Shown one piece after another: positions 63,401 through 64,000 of a DNA stretch of 64,000 nucleotides. Source of the stretch: Altererythrobacter sp. ZODW24 (GTDB taxonomy: Bacteria > Pseudomonadota > Alphaproteobacteria > Sphingomonadales > Sphingomonadaceae); assembly GCF_003344885.1 (NCBI RefSeq), contig NZ_CP031155.1:558001-622000 (forward strand), given 5' to 3'. A model generated the notes under the pieces. The model worked only from the letters and a program-made list of their open reading frames with translations. It searched no databases and was not told the origin of the DNA. Numbering within the stretch: position 1 is the first letter of the stretch; each line of letters starts with the position of its first letter. A program made the translations under genes and the position numbers.

Positions 63401-63814
63401 ATGATTGGTATCATCCTTGTGACCCACGGCCGCTTGGCCGAAGAATTTGTGAATGCGATGCAACATGTCGTCGGCAAGCAGAAAGCCGTCGCGACCGTCT
63501 GTATCGGCCCGAACGATGACGTTGAGGAACGCCGTGAAGAGATCGCTACGGCAATCACCGAAGTTGATAGCGGTGACGGCGCGATTATCTTAACCGACCT
63601 ATTCGGCGGCACGCCCAGCAATCTGGCGATTTCACTTCTGGAAGCGGGCCGGATCGAAGTGATCGCGGGCATCAATCTGCCAATGCTGATCCGCCTCGCC
63701 TCTGCCCGGAAGACGATGTCGATCACTGAAACAGTTGCCGCTGCACGCGACGCGGGCCGCAACTATATCACCGTGGCGTCGGAGTTCCTCGCGCAAGAGC
63801 AGAAGGCATCATGA
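63401..63814 (+). CDS. PTS mannose-type EIIA regulatory component
   Basis: 137 residues from ATG 63401. Phospho-acceptor His9 (ILVTHGRLAEE), then AIILTDLFGGTPSNLAISLL, both typical of the mannose-type EIIA fold. In alphaproteobacteria this truncated PTS has no sugar permease and acts as a regulator, coupled to HPr, EI and HprK. It overlaps the HPr start by ATGA. Confidence 0.93.
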   Translation: MIGIILVTHGRLAEEFVNAMQHVVGKQKAVATVCIGPNDDVEERREEIATAITEVDSGDGAIILTDLFGGTPSNLAISLLEAGRIEVIAGINLPMLIRLASARKTMSITETVAAARDAGRNYITVASEFLAQEQKAS

Positions 63815-64000
63815 GCGAGGCACGCAGGACAATCGAGATTACCAATCAGCGCGGCCTCCACGCGCGTGCCAGCGCCAAATTCGTCAATATTGTCAGCCAA
63901 CTGCCCGACGGACACGATGTGCGCGTAGCGAAAGACGGCAACGAGGCCGGCGGCGGCTCAATTCTGGGGCTGATGATGCTCGGTGCAGCCAAGGGCGATA
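63811..64000 (+). CDS. ptsH: HPr phosphocarrier protein (partial, 3' end cut)
   Basis: Only the first 63 codons are in the window. The PTS phosphohistidine is in RGLHARASAKF (about His17), and the regulatory serine loop EAGGGSILGLMMLGAA is present, with Ser in the position HprK phosphorylates. It accepts phosphate from EI and passes it to the mannose-type EIIA encoded just upstream. EI would be expected directly downstream. Confidence 0.93.
   Translation, partial: MSEARRTIEITNQRGLHARASAKFVNIVSQLPDGHDVRVAKDGNEAGGGSILGLMMLGAAKGD

Overview
The window looks like a chromosomal segment of an alphaproteobacterium, most likely of the order Sphingomonadales and probably an Erythrobacter/Altererythrobacter-like marine member. 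The evidence is: a GANTC methylase of the CcrM type with a CtrA-like promoter; the alphaproteobacterial block chvI-chvG-hprK(short)-rapZ-EIIA-HPr opposite pckA; an entericidin lipoprotein; a 39-residue aa3-oxidase subunit IV; DUF1285 and DciA proteins; and many ATGA-coupled gene pairs. It is gene-dense, with no gene-free stretch over 300 bases. I see no tRNA, rRNA, CRISPR array, insertion sequence or prophage. This is mostly core genome. The genus assignment is inference. Layout: 1-407 holds the most unusual item, two tandem small genes whose peptides carry double-glycine (GA-type) export leaders and glycine-zipper spacing, followed by a strong terminator. 421-3310 is a minus-strand chain (FrnE-like oxidoreductase, NudC, Tat-exported serine hydrolase). 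3414-11778 holds a tiny membrane protein, mutY, dciA, two thioredoxin-fold oxidoreductases, smc, a DMT exporter and an entericidin. 11802-21230 (minus) holds an acyl-CoA ligase, then a glycine-cleavage operon (gcvT-H-PA-PB plus an Aba4-like membrane protein) behind a tandem glycine riboswitch, then dgt, a NAD-binding protein and a racemase. 21327-24515 is a three-gene operon (beta-helix protein, di-heme cytochrome, alpha/beta hydrolase) matching the SO2929/SO2930 pair. 24604-30625 (minus) carries the three transhydrogenase genes, with pntAa separated from pntAb-pntB by four uncharacterised or envelope genes, and begins with the small oxidase subunit. 30807-33011 is an NtrC-like regulator with an altered GAFTGA loop plus an SDR. 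33033-41776 holds folP beside a palindromic repeat, an outer-membrane barrel protein, ccrM, rnhB, a soluble sugar dehydrogenase, and a DUF1285-Nudix-CCA transferase chain. 41777-52736 holds a DEAD-box helicase with a long leader, a methyltransferase, parC, a NaChBac-like sodium channel, a DUF4349 lipoprotein, ferredoxin with two cysteine desulfurases (one apparently using CTG as start), a hydrolase and tonB. 52747-57642 is a cluster of DUF937/DUF3597/DUF885 and small unknown proteins. 57785-64000 is pckA opposite the ChvIG two-component system and the regulatory PTS block, cut by the window end inside HPr. How the genes work together: the ChvIG/HprK/EIIA/HPr/PckA block links envelope and carbon-state sensing to gluconeogenesis. 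The gcv operon is glycine-induced through its riboswitch. The pnt genes and the oxidase subunit belong to energy metabolism. mutY, nudC, dgt, rnhB, dciA, smc, parC and ccrM serve genome maintenance and the cell cycle. All functions are read from motifs and family resemblance; no database search was possible.
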